Below are positions 25,287 to 33,499 of a stretch of DNA of 38,337 nucleotides, in pieces. The stretch is from an uncultured Planctomycetales bacterium (lineage in GTDB: Bacteria > Planctomycetota > Planctomycetia > Pirellulales > Thermoguttaceae). The translations under genes were made by a program, and so were the position numbers. The DNA is taken from the NCBI GenBank assembly GCA_947305735.1, contig CAMZEO010000010.1, positions 1 to 38,337 on the forward strand. The letters are read 5' to 3'. Under the pieces are notes generated by a model that saw nothing but the letters and a program-made list of their open reading frames with translations, searched no databases and had not been told where the DNA came from. How positions within the stretch are numbered: the first letter of the stretch is position 1; the number at the start of each line of letters is the position of its first letter.

Positions 25287-25865
25287 TTACTTTTGAAACG
25301 ACGGGGGATACTCGAACGGATTGTGAACGTCGAGGGGACCTTCCGGAAGTTTTTGGCGCGTCAGTTCCCTGTACATGGGATAATCCGACTGCATATGGAT
25401 CGGCAGTTCGCGGTCGCGCCACATGATCATTGAATCGTACGGGAGTTTCCAGCCGTTTCGTTCGTAGAACTTTACGAGCGGTTCGCGACAGAACAGGATC
25501 GCGAACGGAAATCCGCGCCTCCTCGATTCGTCGAGCGCCGTTTGGAGCAGACGCGACGCGAGTCCTCGTCCGCGACGTTCGGGAAGAACCGAGACGCCCT
25601 GAAAACTTGCCGCCTCGTACCGAACGTTCCATTCGGTCGCGATCGTTCTTTCGACGACCGCGACGTGACCGACGACGGCGTCCGACGCGTCGGTCGCCAG
25701 GACGGTGAAAACCGGGACGGCGTCGTGCCAAGCGCGGCGACGGCGGAAGATCGGCGCCCAATGCGGAAAGATTTCAATCAAATAAGCGCGAATTTTCGCG
25801 TCAAGCGACGCGTCGATCCGCGCCTCCGACAAAACTTGAACGACGATTTGATTTTTGGACGACAT
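25287..25865 (-). CDS. GNAT family N-acetyltransferase
   Basis: 192 residues. The acetyl-CoA-binding motif A is VSVLPERRGRGLASRLL (about 91-107), with the RRGRGLA pyrophosphate loop. Motif B follows as PFAILFCREPLVKFYERNGW, where the Tyr can act as general acid. Known GNATs move an acetyl group from acetyl-CoA to an amine; the substrate cannot be told here. A GGGAAG-type site lies somewhat far upstream of the ATG at 25865. The gene is followed after nine bases by a TlpA-like gene, an unusual partner. Cytoplasmic, with no signal peptide. Confidence 0.87.
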   Translation of the reverse strand: MSSKNQIVVQVLSEARIDASLDAKIRAYLIEIFPHWAPIFRRRRAWHDAVPVFTVLATDASDAVVGHVAVVERTIATEWNVRYEAASFQGVSVLPERRGRGLASRLLQTALDESRRRGFPFAILFCREPLVKFYERNGWKLPYDSMIMWRDRELPIHMQSDYPMYRELTRQKLPEGPLDVHNPFEYPPSFQK

Positions 25866-26129
25866 TTGTTTTGCTTCCCGTCTACTTTTCTTTCACGTCG
25901 GTTCCCCTGCAAATACGTTTAAGCGTCGTTTGGACTTATTGTTTAACGTTGTATTGTACGCTTTTCAACAATTAAAAAAAGAGGATCGACTTCTTTTTAT
26001 TTTTCCGCCGTCGCTCGACTTTTTTGTCGATCCGCGGCGGTTCGAGCGGCGGACGAAACGCGGAAAACGGGAACTTTTCCGATAAAAGGCGCGGTTTGAG
26101 AAAAATTTGTCCCGCGCCGAAAAATTCCC
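25866..26129. other. Intergenic region between divergent GNAT and ferredoxin genes
   Basis: The full gap is 483 bases (25866-26348) and contains the ferredoxin promoter. On the minus strand the AT-rich stretch 25930-25985 contains TTGAAA and TACAAT elements that could drive the GNAT operon, but none has correct spacing. No gene or known RNA was recognised. Confidence 0.35.
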
Positions 26130-26157
26130 TTGATTTTCCGCGCCCCGCGATTATTAT
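26130..26157 (+). promoter_or_regulatory. Possible ferredoxin promoter
   Basis: TTGATT (26130-26135) and TATTAT (26152-26157) are separated by 16 bases. The implied untranslated leader is about 185 bases, which is long, so another start site may be used. Confidence 0.35.
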
Positions 26158-26348
26158 TAATTCTTGCGCGTTCGAGAGAACGCGAGCGCGTTTTTTGGAT
26201 CGTTTGACGAGGCTTTTTCGCGAGACGTCGCCGCCTGCCGCAAGAGGGCGCGAAGCCGAGTCGCCAACTTTTTGAACGTCGGGCGGGAGCCGTCGCGGTC
26301 GCGTCGTTTTCAGCGCGGCGTTTAACGTTTTCAATTAGGAGAAAAATC

Positions 26349-26519
26349 ATGGCTGCTGTAGTTGATAAAGACACGTGCGTCGGTTGCGGCGCTTGCGCCG
26401 GCGCTTGCCCCTGCGACGCGATCGCCGTTGACGACGTCGCCGTCGTCGACGCGGATAAATGCGCCGGTTGCGGCGCTTGCGCGGACGCTTGTCCCGCCGG
26501 CGCGATCACGGTCGAATGA
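26349..26519 (+). CDS. 2[4Fe-4S] bacterial-type ferredoxin
   Basis: A 56-residue protein, [16 protein letters not shown] at its start. It has two complete cluster motifs, C10-x2-C13-x2-C16-x3-C20-P and C38-x2-C41-x2-C44-x3-C48-P, in two near-identical halves. This is the clostridial-type layout, which carries low-potential electrons in the cytoplasm. AGGAG lies about eight bases before the ATG. The protein is Ala-rich and acidic, as usual. No oxidoreductase partner is adjacent, so the redox partner is unknown. A hairpin with a T-rich tail follows at 26578. Confidence 0.95.
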   Translation: MAAVVDKDTCVGCGACAGACPCDAIAVDDVAVVDADKCAGCGACADACPAGAITVE

Positions 26520-26577
26520 TCGACGAATCCTCGACGCCCGCCGTTCGTTCGTCGACGACGAGCGAAGTTGCGTTTTT

Positions 26578-26620
26578 CCCGACGTTTCAGGCGTTTCGTC
26601 GCGCGACGTCGGGTCGTTTT
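26578..26620 (+). terminator. Probable terminator after the ferredoxin gene
   Basis: CCCGACGT (26578-26585) and ACGTCGGG (26606-26613) form a perfect 8-bp stem with a 20-base loop, followed by TCGTTTT. Confidence 0.55.
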
Positions 26621-26712
26621 GTATCATGGCGGCGCGCCGTTGTTTTCGCTCTTTTTCGCGAACGCGGACGAGAGTTTTTTCGCGCCGGTCTTTTTAACGA
26701 TGGAGTCGAATA

Positions 26713-28050
26713 ATGAGCGAAGAGGATTCCGGCGGAACCGGAGCGTCGTCGGGCGCTCTTCCCGGGCGAGTCCCGAACAATAAAATCGCGCGGCTTATCG
26801 CCGAAATAACCTCGCGCAAAAGCGACTCGACGCCGGTCGACGTCGAAGCGCTCGGTCAAGTCGACGAAAGACTCGACGCGGAAACGCGATCGGTCGCGGA
26901 GGAAACGTACCGCGCGAAATGCGAAGAGGCGAAGCAAATCGTCGATAATCCCGCCGACGTCGTCGCCCTTTTGGACGCCGTTAAAAACTGGTCCGAGCGC
27001 TTTACGCGCAAATTGAATTCCGAAGCGTTTCAGAGTTTGACGACGATCTTCCGAATGGTCGGCGCGGCGGCTTCCGGCGAATATTTGGGACTTTCCAAAT
27101 CGACGATCGCGTGTCTTGTCGGCGCTTTGCTTTACTGTCTTTCTCCCATCGACGCCATTCCCGACGTTCTTCCGATCGTCGGTCTTTTCGACGACGCCTT
27201 TGTTCTTTCGATGACCGTCAAATGCGTCGCCGACGAGCTCAAGACGTTCCGGATGTGGGAACGTTTAAAGGCGGCGCGCTCCATTCTCGCCTCTTATCTT
27301 CCTTATTTCAGAGACGTTAAGCGCGTCGTCCTCGCGCCGGGCTGGATGACCGAGAACGACGATTGTTCGGCGGAAATCGGGATTTTGCAACCGGTCTTTC
27401 CCAACGCTTCGTTCGACCCCTTTAAGTGGAAATCGAACGTATCCTGGGACGCGGCTCGAACGTATATCGACGGTCGCGGTTCCGACGAACTCGAAGGCTT
27501 CGTCCGGAAGTCCGGCGATTTGAGTTCCGTCGCGCTCGTCGGTCATTCGCTTGGGGCGCGCCTTGTCGTCCGGACGCTCGCGCGCCTTTCCAGAGAGCCT
27601 TCCAAGACGTCGTTTTGGTCGCGCAAGCCGACAAACCGCGCGTCGCAGACGTTTCTCCTTGGCGCCGCGATCGACGTCGACGATCCCGATCTTGCTCTCG
27701 CCGCCAGGGGAGTCGCCGCGCCCCTGTGCAATTTCTTCAGCCAATCGGATCGCGTGCTGGGGTATCTTTACCGCGTTTCCGAGCAACGAACGCCGATCGG
27801 GCTCTCGGGAATGACGACGCCCTGCGAAAATTATATCGATTGCGCCGTGTCCGGTCGCGAAGAATCCTGGCTCGACTACGCCGAGAAGGCGGCTTCCGTC
27901 CTGGCCTTTTTCAAGTCGACGTCGTTCCTTTCTTCCTTCTCGCTCGCCGACAGCATCGCCGGAGGACTGCCCGAATATTACGGTCATCAATTTAAATTGT
28001 ACGCGCAATTCTTTAAAGAAACCGTGCTTAACGACGGCGAAATGAAATAG
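26713..28050 (+). CDS. DUF1232 (YkvA-like) protein fused to a DUF726-like alpha/beta hydrolase domain
   Basis: 445 residues; GGAG lies about ten bases before the ATG. The N-terminal region is soluble and acidic. A DUF1232 segment follows (about 120-172) with the signature SPIDAIPDVLPIVGLFDD and hydrophobic helices on both sides, so it is probably membrane-associated. The second half (about 200-400) starts VVLAPGWMTENDD and contains a lipase-like nucleophile elbow, ALVGHSLGARLVVRTL, with S279. This resembles DUF726/TMCO4-type hydrolase domains. DUF1232 has no settled function and DUF726 substrates are unknown, so a lipid- or membrane-linked hydrolase is only a guess. The fused order is clear from a single uninterrupted frame. 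Confidence 0.75.
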   Translation: MSEEDSGGTGASSGALPGRVPNNKIARLIAEITSRKSDSTPVDVEALGQVDERLDAETRSVAEETYRAKCEEAKQIVDNPADVVALLDAVKNWSERFTRKLNSEAFQSLTTIFRMVGAAASGEYLGLSKSTIACLVGALLYCLSPIDAIPDVLPIVGLFDDAFVLSMTVKCVADELKTFRMWERLKAARSILASYLPYFRDVKRVVLAPGWMTENDDCSAEIGILQPVFPNASFDPFKWKSNVSWDAARTYIDGRGSDELEGFVRKSGDLSSVALVGHSLGARLVVRTLARLSREPSKTSFWSRKPTNRASQTFLLGAAIDVDDPDLALAARGVAAPLCNFFSQSDRVLGYLYRVSEQRTPIGLSGMTTPCENYIDCAVSGREESWLDYAEKAASVLAFFKSTSFLSSFSLADSIAGGLPEYYGHQFKLYAQFFKETVLNDGEMK

Positions 28051-28067
28051 CGGAATCTGTGTTTTTC

Positions 28068-28108
28068 GCCGCTTTGCCCGCGAGGGCGCTTCTCGCGGAC
28101 GAAGCGGC
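28068..28108. other. Hairpin between convergent genes
   Basis: GCCGCTT (28068-28074) pairs with AAGCGGC (28102-28108), with inner CGCGAG/CTCGCG pairing, in the 59-base gap between two convergent stop codons. It lacks a good T run on either strand, so termination is possible but not certain. Confidence 0.4.
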
Positions 28109-28109
28109 T

Positions 28110-30866
28110 CTATTCGAACTTGACCAGACCGCAATATTTGAACGCGTCTTCCTCTATCGTCGGTCTCAAGGACGGCATAACGACGCGTTCGAGCGCCGCG
28201 CAACCTTTGAACGCGGATTTTCCTATGAGGAAGACCGACCTGGGCAACTCAATTTCCGTCATTGAAGAACAACCCTGGAAAGTCTCGTCTTCAATCCTCC
28301 TCAACGTTCCGGTTAAGCGAACGGACGTCAGCGACTCGCATTCCCGAAACGCGCCTTTTCCAATCGATCCGACGGAATCGGGCAGATCGACCGTTTGCAA
28401 CCGACCGCAATTGCGGAACGCTTCTTCCCCGATCGACTCGATGGAGTCGGGCAGACGGATCGTCCGCAACGAGGCGCAGTCTTTAAACGTTCCGGCGGGG
28501 AGTTCGACGAGAGAGCCGTTTATCGTCGCGTCGCGCAACGCCTTGCAACCGTCGAACGCGCTTTCCCCCAGTCGCGTCAGACGGTCGCCGAGTTTCGCGA
28601 CTTCAAGCGTTTCGCACCCCTTAAACGCTTTCGCTCCAATCTGTTCGAGAGTATCCGGCAAAGCGATCGAACGGAGTTTTTTGCAGAAGAGAAACGCGGA
28701 ATCTTCGACGATGCTCGCAGATTCCGGCATGACGACCTCGACAAGAGCGCCGCAATCTTCGCAAAGCCCCCTGGGAATCGTCGTCATTTCTTTGGGAAGT
28801 TCAAGCGTTTGGAGCTCGCGGCAACACGCGAACGCTTTTTCGCCGACGACCGTCGCGTTTTGCGGAACGCTCGCCTTTTCCAACGCGTTGCAGAACGAAA
28901 ACGCTTCGGCGCCAATTTGAATCAGACTTTCGGGCAACTCCAGCGATTTTAGCGACGAACAGAACCAAAACGCTCTTTTGTCGATCATTTGAAGGGACGT
29001 TTCGGGAAACCGCGCGGACGCGAGTTTGGAACAGTCCGCGAACGCTTCGACGCCCAAAGAAACGACTCCCTCGGGTATCGCGACTTCGCGAAGTCCCGCC
29101 TGATAGAAAGCGCGCGAACCAATCGCGACGAGATCCCGAGGAAAAACGACGCTTTCAAGCGCGGGACAAGACTCGAACGCTCGTTCTTCGATAATCGCGA
29201 GCGTCCCGAAAAATTTTACGGATCGCAACGCTTCGCATTCGGAAAAAGCGGCGACTCCAAGTTCGACCAGATTCTCTCCAAATTCGAGCGTTTCGATCGC
29301 GCCGCAACGCGCGAACGCTCGCGCGCCGATCTCCTCCAGCGCGTCGGGAAACCGTTCGACGACCAGAACGGCGCAGTCCCGAAAGGCGTCCGCTCCTATT
29401 GATTCGACCGATTGAAGGGAACCGACGTCTTCAAGAAGCGCGCATTCCAAAAACGCGCGCGCCCCGATCGTTTTCGTTTGAGGGCGCGTCTTCGCCGATC
29501 GTAGCGAAACGCAACGCGCGAAGGCGTCTTCTTCGAGCGCTTCCAGTTGTTCCGGCGTCGCGACGATTTGCAACGCCGCGCAATCGCAAAACGTTTTTTT
29601 AGGAATCGACTTAATTTTCGTCTCGCTCAAATCGATTTTTTCAAGCGCGGAGCAACCGTAAAACGCTTCCTGTCCTATCGAGTCAAGCCCCGACAAAACG
29701 CCGACGTCCTCCAACGCCGCGCAGTTGAGAAACGCCGCGTCTCCAATCGACGTCAACGGACTTTGAATTTGAACCTTGGCGAGTCGCTCGCAATTTTGAA
29801 AAACGCGCGCGGGAAGAGAGCGAACGGCTCGCGGTATTTTAATCAAAGTCAAGTTGGGGCAGTTTGCAAACGCTTCGTCGCCGATCGTCGAAAGCGTTTC
29901 CGGAAGCTCGATCGACTCGAGGAAGGGAATATCCGCGAAGGCGCGTTCCTCGATAGTCGTCGCGCCTTTTGAAACGTAGACGGATCTCAAATTGGCCGCT
30001 CCCTGAAACGCGTTTCGACCGATAATCCGCGCCCCCGGCGGAACGACGAACGACGTCTCCCTTTTTTCGCTCGGATAACGCAATAACGTTTCGCCCGATT
30101 CGTCGAAGAGCGCTCCGACTTTAACGCGGAATCCTCCGTTCGGGGAGACTTCAAACGCCTCCGTTTTTACCTCCGGCTTAATCAGTTCGTCGATATTGGT
30201 CAAATCGGCGGAAATCCGGATCTTTTTAAGCGGATTCTTCGGTCTGAAGCCGCCCGGCGCGATCGAGGACGTCGAGTCGGGCAAGGCGTAATCGAGAACC
30301 TGCTTATCCGACGGAAAATAGATCAGTCTCGTTTTCGATTTGTCGAAAAGAACCCCGTCGATCGAGCAAAACTTCTCGTTGGCGTCGCCGACGCGAACGG
30401 CTTTCATCGCGCCGCAGGATTCGAACGCGCCTTCTCCTATCGCGTCGACGGCGTCCGGAATCGTTATTTCCTCCATCTCCTCGCATCGCGCGAACGCCTC
30501 CGCGCCTATCGTCTTGAGCGATCTTGGAAGAACGATCGTCCGGAACGCGCAGCCGACGAACGCGCGCGGCGCTATTTCAACGACGGAATCGGGAAGAGAC
30601 TTCAACGCTTCCTTCCTCTTGCCCGGACAGCGGACGAGCGTTTTGAGCGCGCGGTCGTAAAGAAGACCGTCGACGGCGCGGAAGCTCGTCGAATCCTTGT
30701 CGACGCGGAATTCGACTACTCTGGACGTCCGCTCAAAAAAATCGTCCGGGAGGATTTCCAGATCGGCGGGTCTTTCGCATACGCACGTCGTCTTGTCGAT
30801 CATAGCGGTCGGCTCGACGCTTTCGACGGAGTCTTGAATGGAATTGTCGCTTGTTTCTTTATCCAT
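28110..30866 (-). CDS. BspA-type leucine-rich-repeat protein (LRR_5), no signal peptide
   Basis: 918 residues made almost wholly of about 23-residue BspA/TpLRR units of the form LPxSLxxIGxEAFxxCxxLxxV, for example LPDTLEQIGAKAFKGCETLE. Two degenerate spacers carry SIDGVLFDKSKTRLIYFPSD-like segments (about 75, 165 and 250), which are usual in this family. The N terminus MDKETSDNSIQDSVESVEPT is polar, and no signal peptide, membrane helix or anchor was seen. Known BspA-like proteins are surface proteins that bind host or matrix proteins. Here export would need a non-classical route, or the protein is cytoplasmic. No Shine-Dalgarno sequence is evident before the ATG at 30866. The conserved Cys at each repeat turn is typical of this LRR class. 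Confidence 0.9.
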   Translation of the reverse strand: MDKETSDNSIQDSVESVEPTAMIDKTTCVCERPADLEILPDDFFERTSRVVEFRVDKDSTSFRAVDGLLYDRALKTLVRCPGKRKEALKSLPDSVVEIAPRAFVGCAFRTIVLPRSLKTIGAEAFARCEEMEEITIPDAVDAIGEGAFESCGAMKAVRVGDANEKFCSIDGVLFDKSKTRLIYFPSDKQVLDYALPDSTSSIAPGGFRPKNPLKKIRISADLTNIDELIKPEVKTEAFEVSPNGGFRVKVGALFDESGETLLRYPSEKRETSFVVPPGARIIGRNAFQGAANLRSVYVSKGATTIEERAFADIPFLESIELPETLSTIGDEAFANCPNLTLIKIPRAVRSLPARVFQNCERLAKVQIQSPLTSIGDAAFLNCAALEDVGVLSGLDSIGQEAFYGCSALEKIDLSETKIKSIPKKTFCDCAALQIVATPEQLEALEEDAFARCVSLRSAKTRPQTKTIGARAFLECALLEDVGSLQSVESIGADAFRDCAVLVVERFPDALEEIGARAFARCGAIETLEFGENLVELGVAAFSECEALRSVKFFGTLAIIEERAFESCPALESVVFPRDLVAIGSRAFYQAGLREVAIPEGVVSLGVEAFADCSKLASARFPETSLQMIDKRAFWFCSSLKSLELPESLIQIGAEAFSFCNALEKASVPQNATVVGEKAFACCRELQTLELPKEMTTIPRGLCEDCGALVEVVMPESASIVEDSAFLFCKKLRSIALPDTLEQIGAKAFKGCETLEVAKLGDRLTRLGESAFDGCKALRDATINGSLVELPAGTFKDCASLRTIRLPDSIESIGEEAFRNCGRLQTVDLPDSVGSIGKGAFRECESLTSVRLTGTLRRIEDETFQGCSSMTEIELPRSVFLIGKSAFKGCAALERVVMPSLRPTIEEDAFKYCGLVKFE

Positions 30867-30986
30867 AGGTGCTTCAACGGTCGCGCGGTTTGAGGAAGAC
30901 GCGTCGCTTTGGAAACGCCGCGTTAGTTTTCAGATCGTTTCAAAGGAAAACGGATTCGTCGCCGACATTTTTTGACAAACGCGAAG

Positions 30987-33368
30987 TCAAACCATTCCCC
31001 AGCGTTTTCTCAGAATCCAGTCGAGCGTCATGAGCGCGACGAACGCCCAAAAGACCGGCCAGACGTCGTAAAGCGACTTTTTAACTTCGCGGACGTCGAC
31101 GAACGTTTCGCGACTCCGCAACGTTTCGTCAACGAACGCCGCGAATTCTTTCGGCTCGATCGTCTTTCCGCCGGTCGTCGTCGCCAGATTCTCGAGCGTC
31201 GCGCGGTTCCCCTCGGGACGTTCCAATTCGATATTCCGCTCGAAGACAAGGAACCTCGCGCGCGCCGTCTGCAAAACCGAGCCCGTCGGCGAAAGGAGTT
31301 CCGCTTCGACGAGGTAATCGCCGGGCTCGCCCGTATTCTTGTCCACCCCTTTCCAGACGCCGTTTTCGTCGCTCATATCGACGGGTTCTCGCGAGCCGTC
31401 GGGCGCGACGATCGTCGCGCGAACTTTAAAACCGGTCGCGTCTTCGTCCGGTTTCGGACGATAGAGGGCGCGAAATTCAACCGACTCGTCGGTCGCGAAC
31501 CTCGAGCGATCCATTTCGACGGCGAGTTCCCCCTCGAGGAGTTCGTCAAATTTCGCGGACCATAACAGAAGTTGACGCCAGAACTTCGCGTGTTCCTCCT
31601 CTTTTCCGCGCATACGCCATCTCCAAGTCGAGTCGGTCGCAAGCGCGACGACGCGCCCCTCGCCGTATCGTTGCGCGACAAGCAGAGGCAACGGCTCGGC
31701 TTTTTCGTCGGGCGTTCCCGTCGAACCGACGGGAAACGCGTTGAGAAGAACGCGCGCGTCGGGCTTCAGTCGCCCCAGCCGGTAGACCGACGTCAAGTCC
31801 GGCATTCCCAACCAGGTTTCCTTGTTTTTTTGAGGGTCTAAATTCAACTGGACGACGTAATTGTCGCGTCCTTGCGAAGGGGCGGGCAGAGCGCGAAACG
31901 CTCCGTCAAAACGCATTCGTCGCGACTCTTCTTCGTTCGCGTCCATCGCGGTCAGGTCGACGTCGAGGGGAAGACGATCCGCGGCGCTCGTTTGGACGGG
32001 CAACGCGTTCGCCAGCGGCGTGTCGGCGTAGCCGCCCAGACTCAGCGAACGCTCGCCGGCGAGAACGATCAACCCCGCGCCGTCCTGGACGAGCTTCAAG
32101 AGCGCCTTGAGTTCGTTCGGCTGAAACGCGGTCGCGTCGACGTCGCCCAGAATGTAGACCGCGTATTTGCCTTCGGAAAAGAACGTCTTGTCGAGCGGCT
32201 TTCTCGAACGCGCGTAATCGGCGACCATTTCCGCTTCCGTCATGTCGGGCGATTTTGCGATCATCGAGGTTGTCGGCGGTCTCCAGTAGCGGACGCGAAC
32301 GTCGGACGCCGAATTGAGCGCGGCGCGCAGGAAATTCTGTTCGTAGCGTCGCGTTCCTTCGATATACAGCGCGTCGACGCCCCTGTCGATCGCTTCGACG
32401 AACGCGCCGAGTTCGTTGTTCGTTTCGACCAGCTCGCCCCGTTGAACGTCGGCGGCGACGCTCAATTTCCATTCGCCCGGCGTTTCCGGCTTGCACGTAA
32501 ATTGGTAGGGAAACGTCGCGTCGGCGTTTGTCGGCTCGATCGTCGTTCGAGCGACCGTTTCCATTTTGCCCGGCTCCTTCTCGAGAGAGAGCGTCAACGG
32601 GACTTTCAGTCCGGCGCAACCAAGAAGGCGAACCCGCCCGGAAACGGTCAGTTCGTTGCCGAGAAAAACGTGGTCGTTGGCGCGAAGGTCGAGAACGGCG
32701 ACGTCGCGCGCGGTCGCGGAGGCGTCGTCCGAACCGAACGGCACGGCGAAAATCTTTCGTTCGGCGTCGCGCAGACGCAACGCGGCGTCTTGCGGCGAAA
32801 CGGCGTCTTCGGCGATTTTGGCGCGTTGAGCGCCGTCGGAAAGAACCGCGACGCCGACGAGCCGTTTGCCCGCGGTCGCGCGCGCTACTTCCGCGAGCGC
32901 GTCTCCGATTTTGCTCTCCGATCCGGTCGGAGTTTGGGGAAAGAGAATCTTTCCGTCGGCGACTTCCAGTTCTTCGATCGACTCGCCGAACCCGTAAACA
33001 TGCGCGTCGAATTTTTCGCAGAGCGCGCGAAAAGACGCGTTCGCGTCGGCAAACGCCTTTTGCATCGCTTCGTATCGACTCGCGTTTCCTTCGGCGTCTC
33101 GAATCGCCATGCTTTCGGACAGGTCGCACAAAAACGCGACGGACGCGGGCAATTCTTCTTTTTCCACGGAGACGACCGACGGACGCGCGAACAGAACCGC
33201 GAAGAGAAAAACGACGATCAGACGGATCGCGAGTTCCGCGCGCCGACGCGACGGGGGAATTCCCGGCTCCCTCGAGCGCAGGCACAGGAGCCCGACGACC
33301 AGAACGGCGAGCAGGGCGACGACGGGAAACCAGCCGTCGCCAATTGGATCGAAGGATAGTCGGGGCAT
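30987..33368 (-). CDS. Membrane VWA-domain protein with glutamine-amidotransferase-like region
   Basis: 793 residues. Two N-terminal membrane helices (about 14-30 and 46-62) flank a basic loop, and a third helix lies near the C terminus (VWPVFWAFVALMTLDWIL). After the second helix comes a von Willebrand A domain with its metal site D82-L-S84-E-S86 and a later VLSDGAQ segment. A CARDB-like or Ig-like beta region follows (about 215-320), then an amidotransferase-like fold (YIEGTRRYEQNFLRAAL..., AVYILGDVDA, GAGLIVLAGERS) without the catalytic Cys-His-Glu triad that I can see. Proteins of this layout are common in planctomycetes and resemble Bat-type aerotolerance proteins. Their function is not settled. 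It is 131 bases after the GH127 gene and has its own likely promoter. Confidence 0.8.
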   Translation of the reverse strand: MPRLSFDPIGDGWFPVVALLAVLVVGLLCLRSREPGIPPSRRRAELAIRLIVVFLFAVLFARPSVVSVEKEELPASVAFLCDLSESMAIRDAEGNASRYEAMQKAFADANASFRALCEKFDAHVYGFGESIEELEVADGKILFPQTPTGSESKIGDALAEVARATAGKRLVGVAVLSDGAQRAKIAEDAVSPQDAALRLRDAERKIFAVPFGSDDASATARDVAVLDLRANDHVFLGNELTVSGRVRLLGCAGLKVPLTLSLEKEPGKMETVARTTIEPTNADATFPYQFTCKPETPGEWKLSVAADVQRGELVETNNELGAFVEAIDRGVDALYIEGTRRYEQNFLRAALNSASDVRVRYWRPPTTSMIAKSPDMTEAEMVADYARSRKPLDKTFFSEGKYAVYILGDVDATAFQPNELKALLKLVQDGAGLIVLAGERSLSLGGYADTPLANALPVQTSAADRLPLDVDLTAMDANEEESRRMRFDGAFRALPAPSQGRDNYVVQLNLDPQKNKETWLGMPDLTSVYRLGRLKPDARVLLNAFPVGSTGTPDEKAEPLPLLVAQRYGEGRVVALATDSTWRWRMRGKEEEHAKFWRQLLLWSAKFDELLEGELAVEMDRSRFATDESVEFRALYRPKPDEDATGFKVRATIVAPDGSREPVDMSDENGVWKGVDKNTGEPGDYLVEAELLSPTGSVLQTARARFLVFERNIELERPEGNRATLENLATTTGGKTIEPKEFAAFVDETLRSRETFVDVREVKKSLYDVWPVFWAFVALMTLDWILRKRWGMV

Positions 33369-33425
33369 TGCGGTTTACGAACAAAGGACGAATTCGCGTC
33401 CGACCCAGTCGCCGAACGCGGGTTC

Positions 33426-33453
33426 ATTATAGCGTTTTTTCGTCGTCGCGCAA
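33426..33453 (-). promoter_or_regulatory. Possible promoter of the VWA-domain gene
   Basis: On the minus strand a perfect TATAAT (complement of 33426-33431) lies 16 bases after TTGCGC (complement of 33448-33453). The start would be near 33419, about 50 bases before the ATG at 33368. The -35 element is weak. Confidence 0.45.
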
Positions 33454-33499
33454 CGTCAAACGCGCGACGCGGACGTCAAACCGCGCGCGGCGTTTCGCT

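Noticed and set aside
31872..33359. 495-codon plus-strand open frame opposite the VWA-domain gene
   Set aside because: It is extremely Arg-rich and has no recognisable motifs. It mirrors a well-supported gene whose NCG-rich codons leave the opposite strand open.
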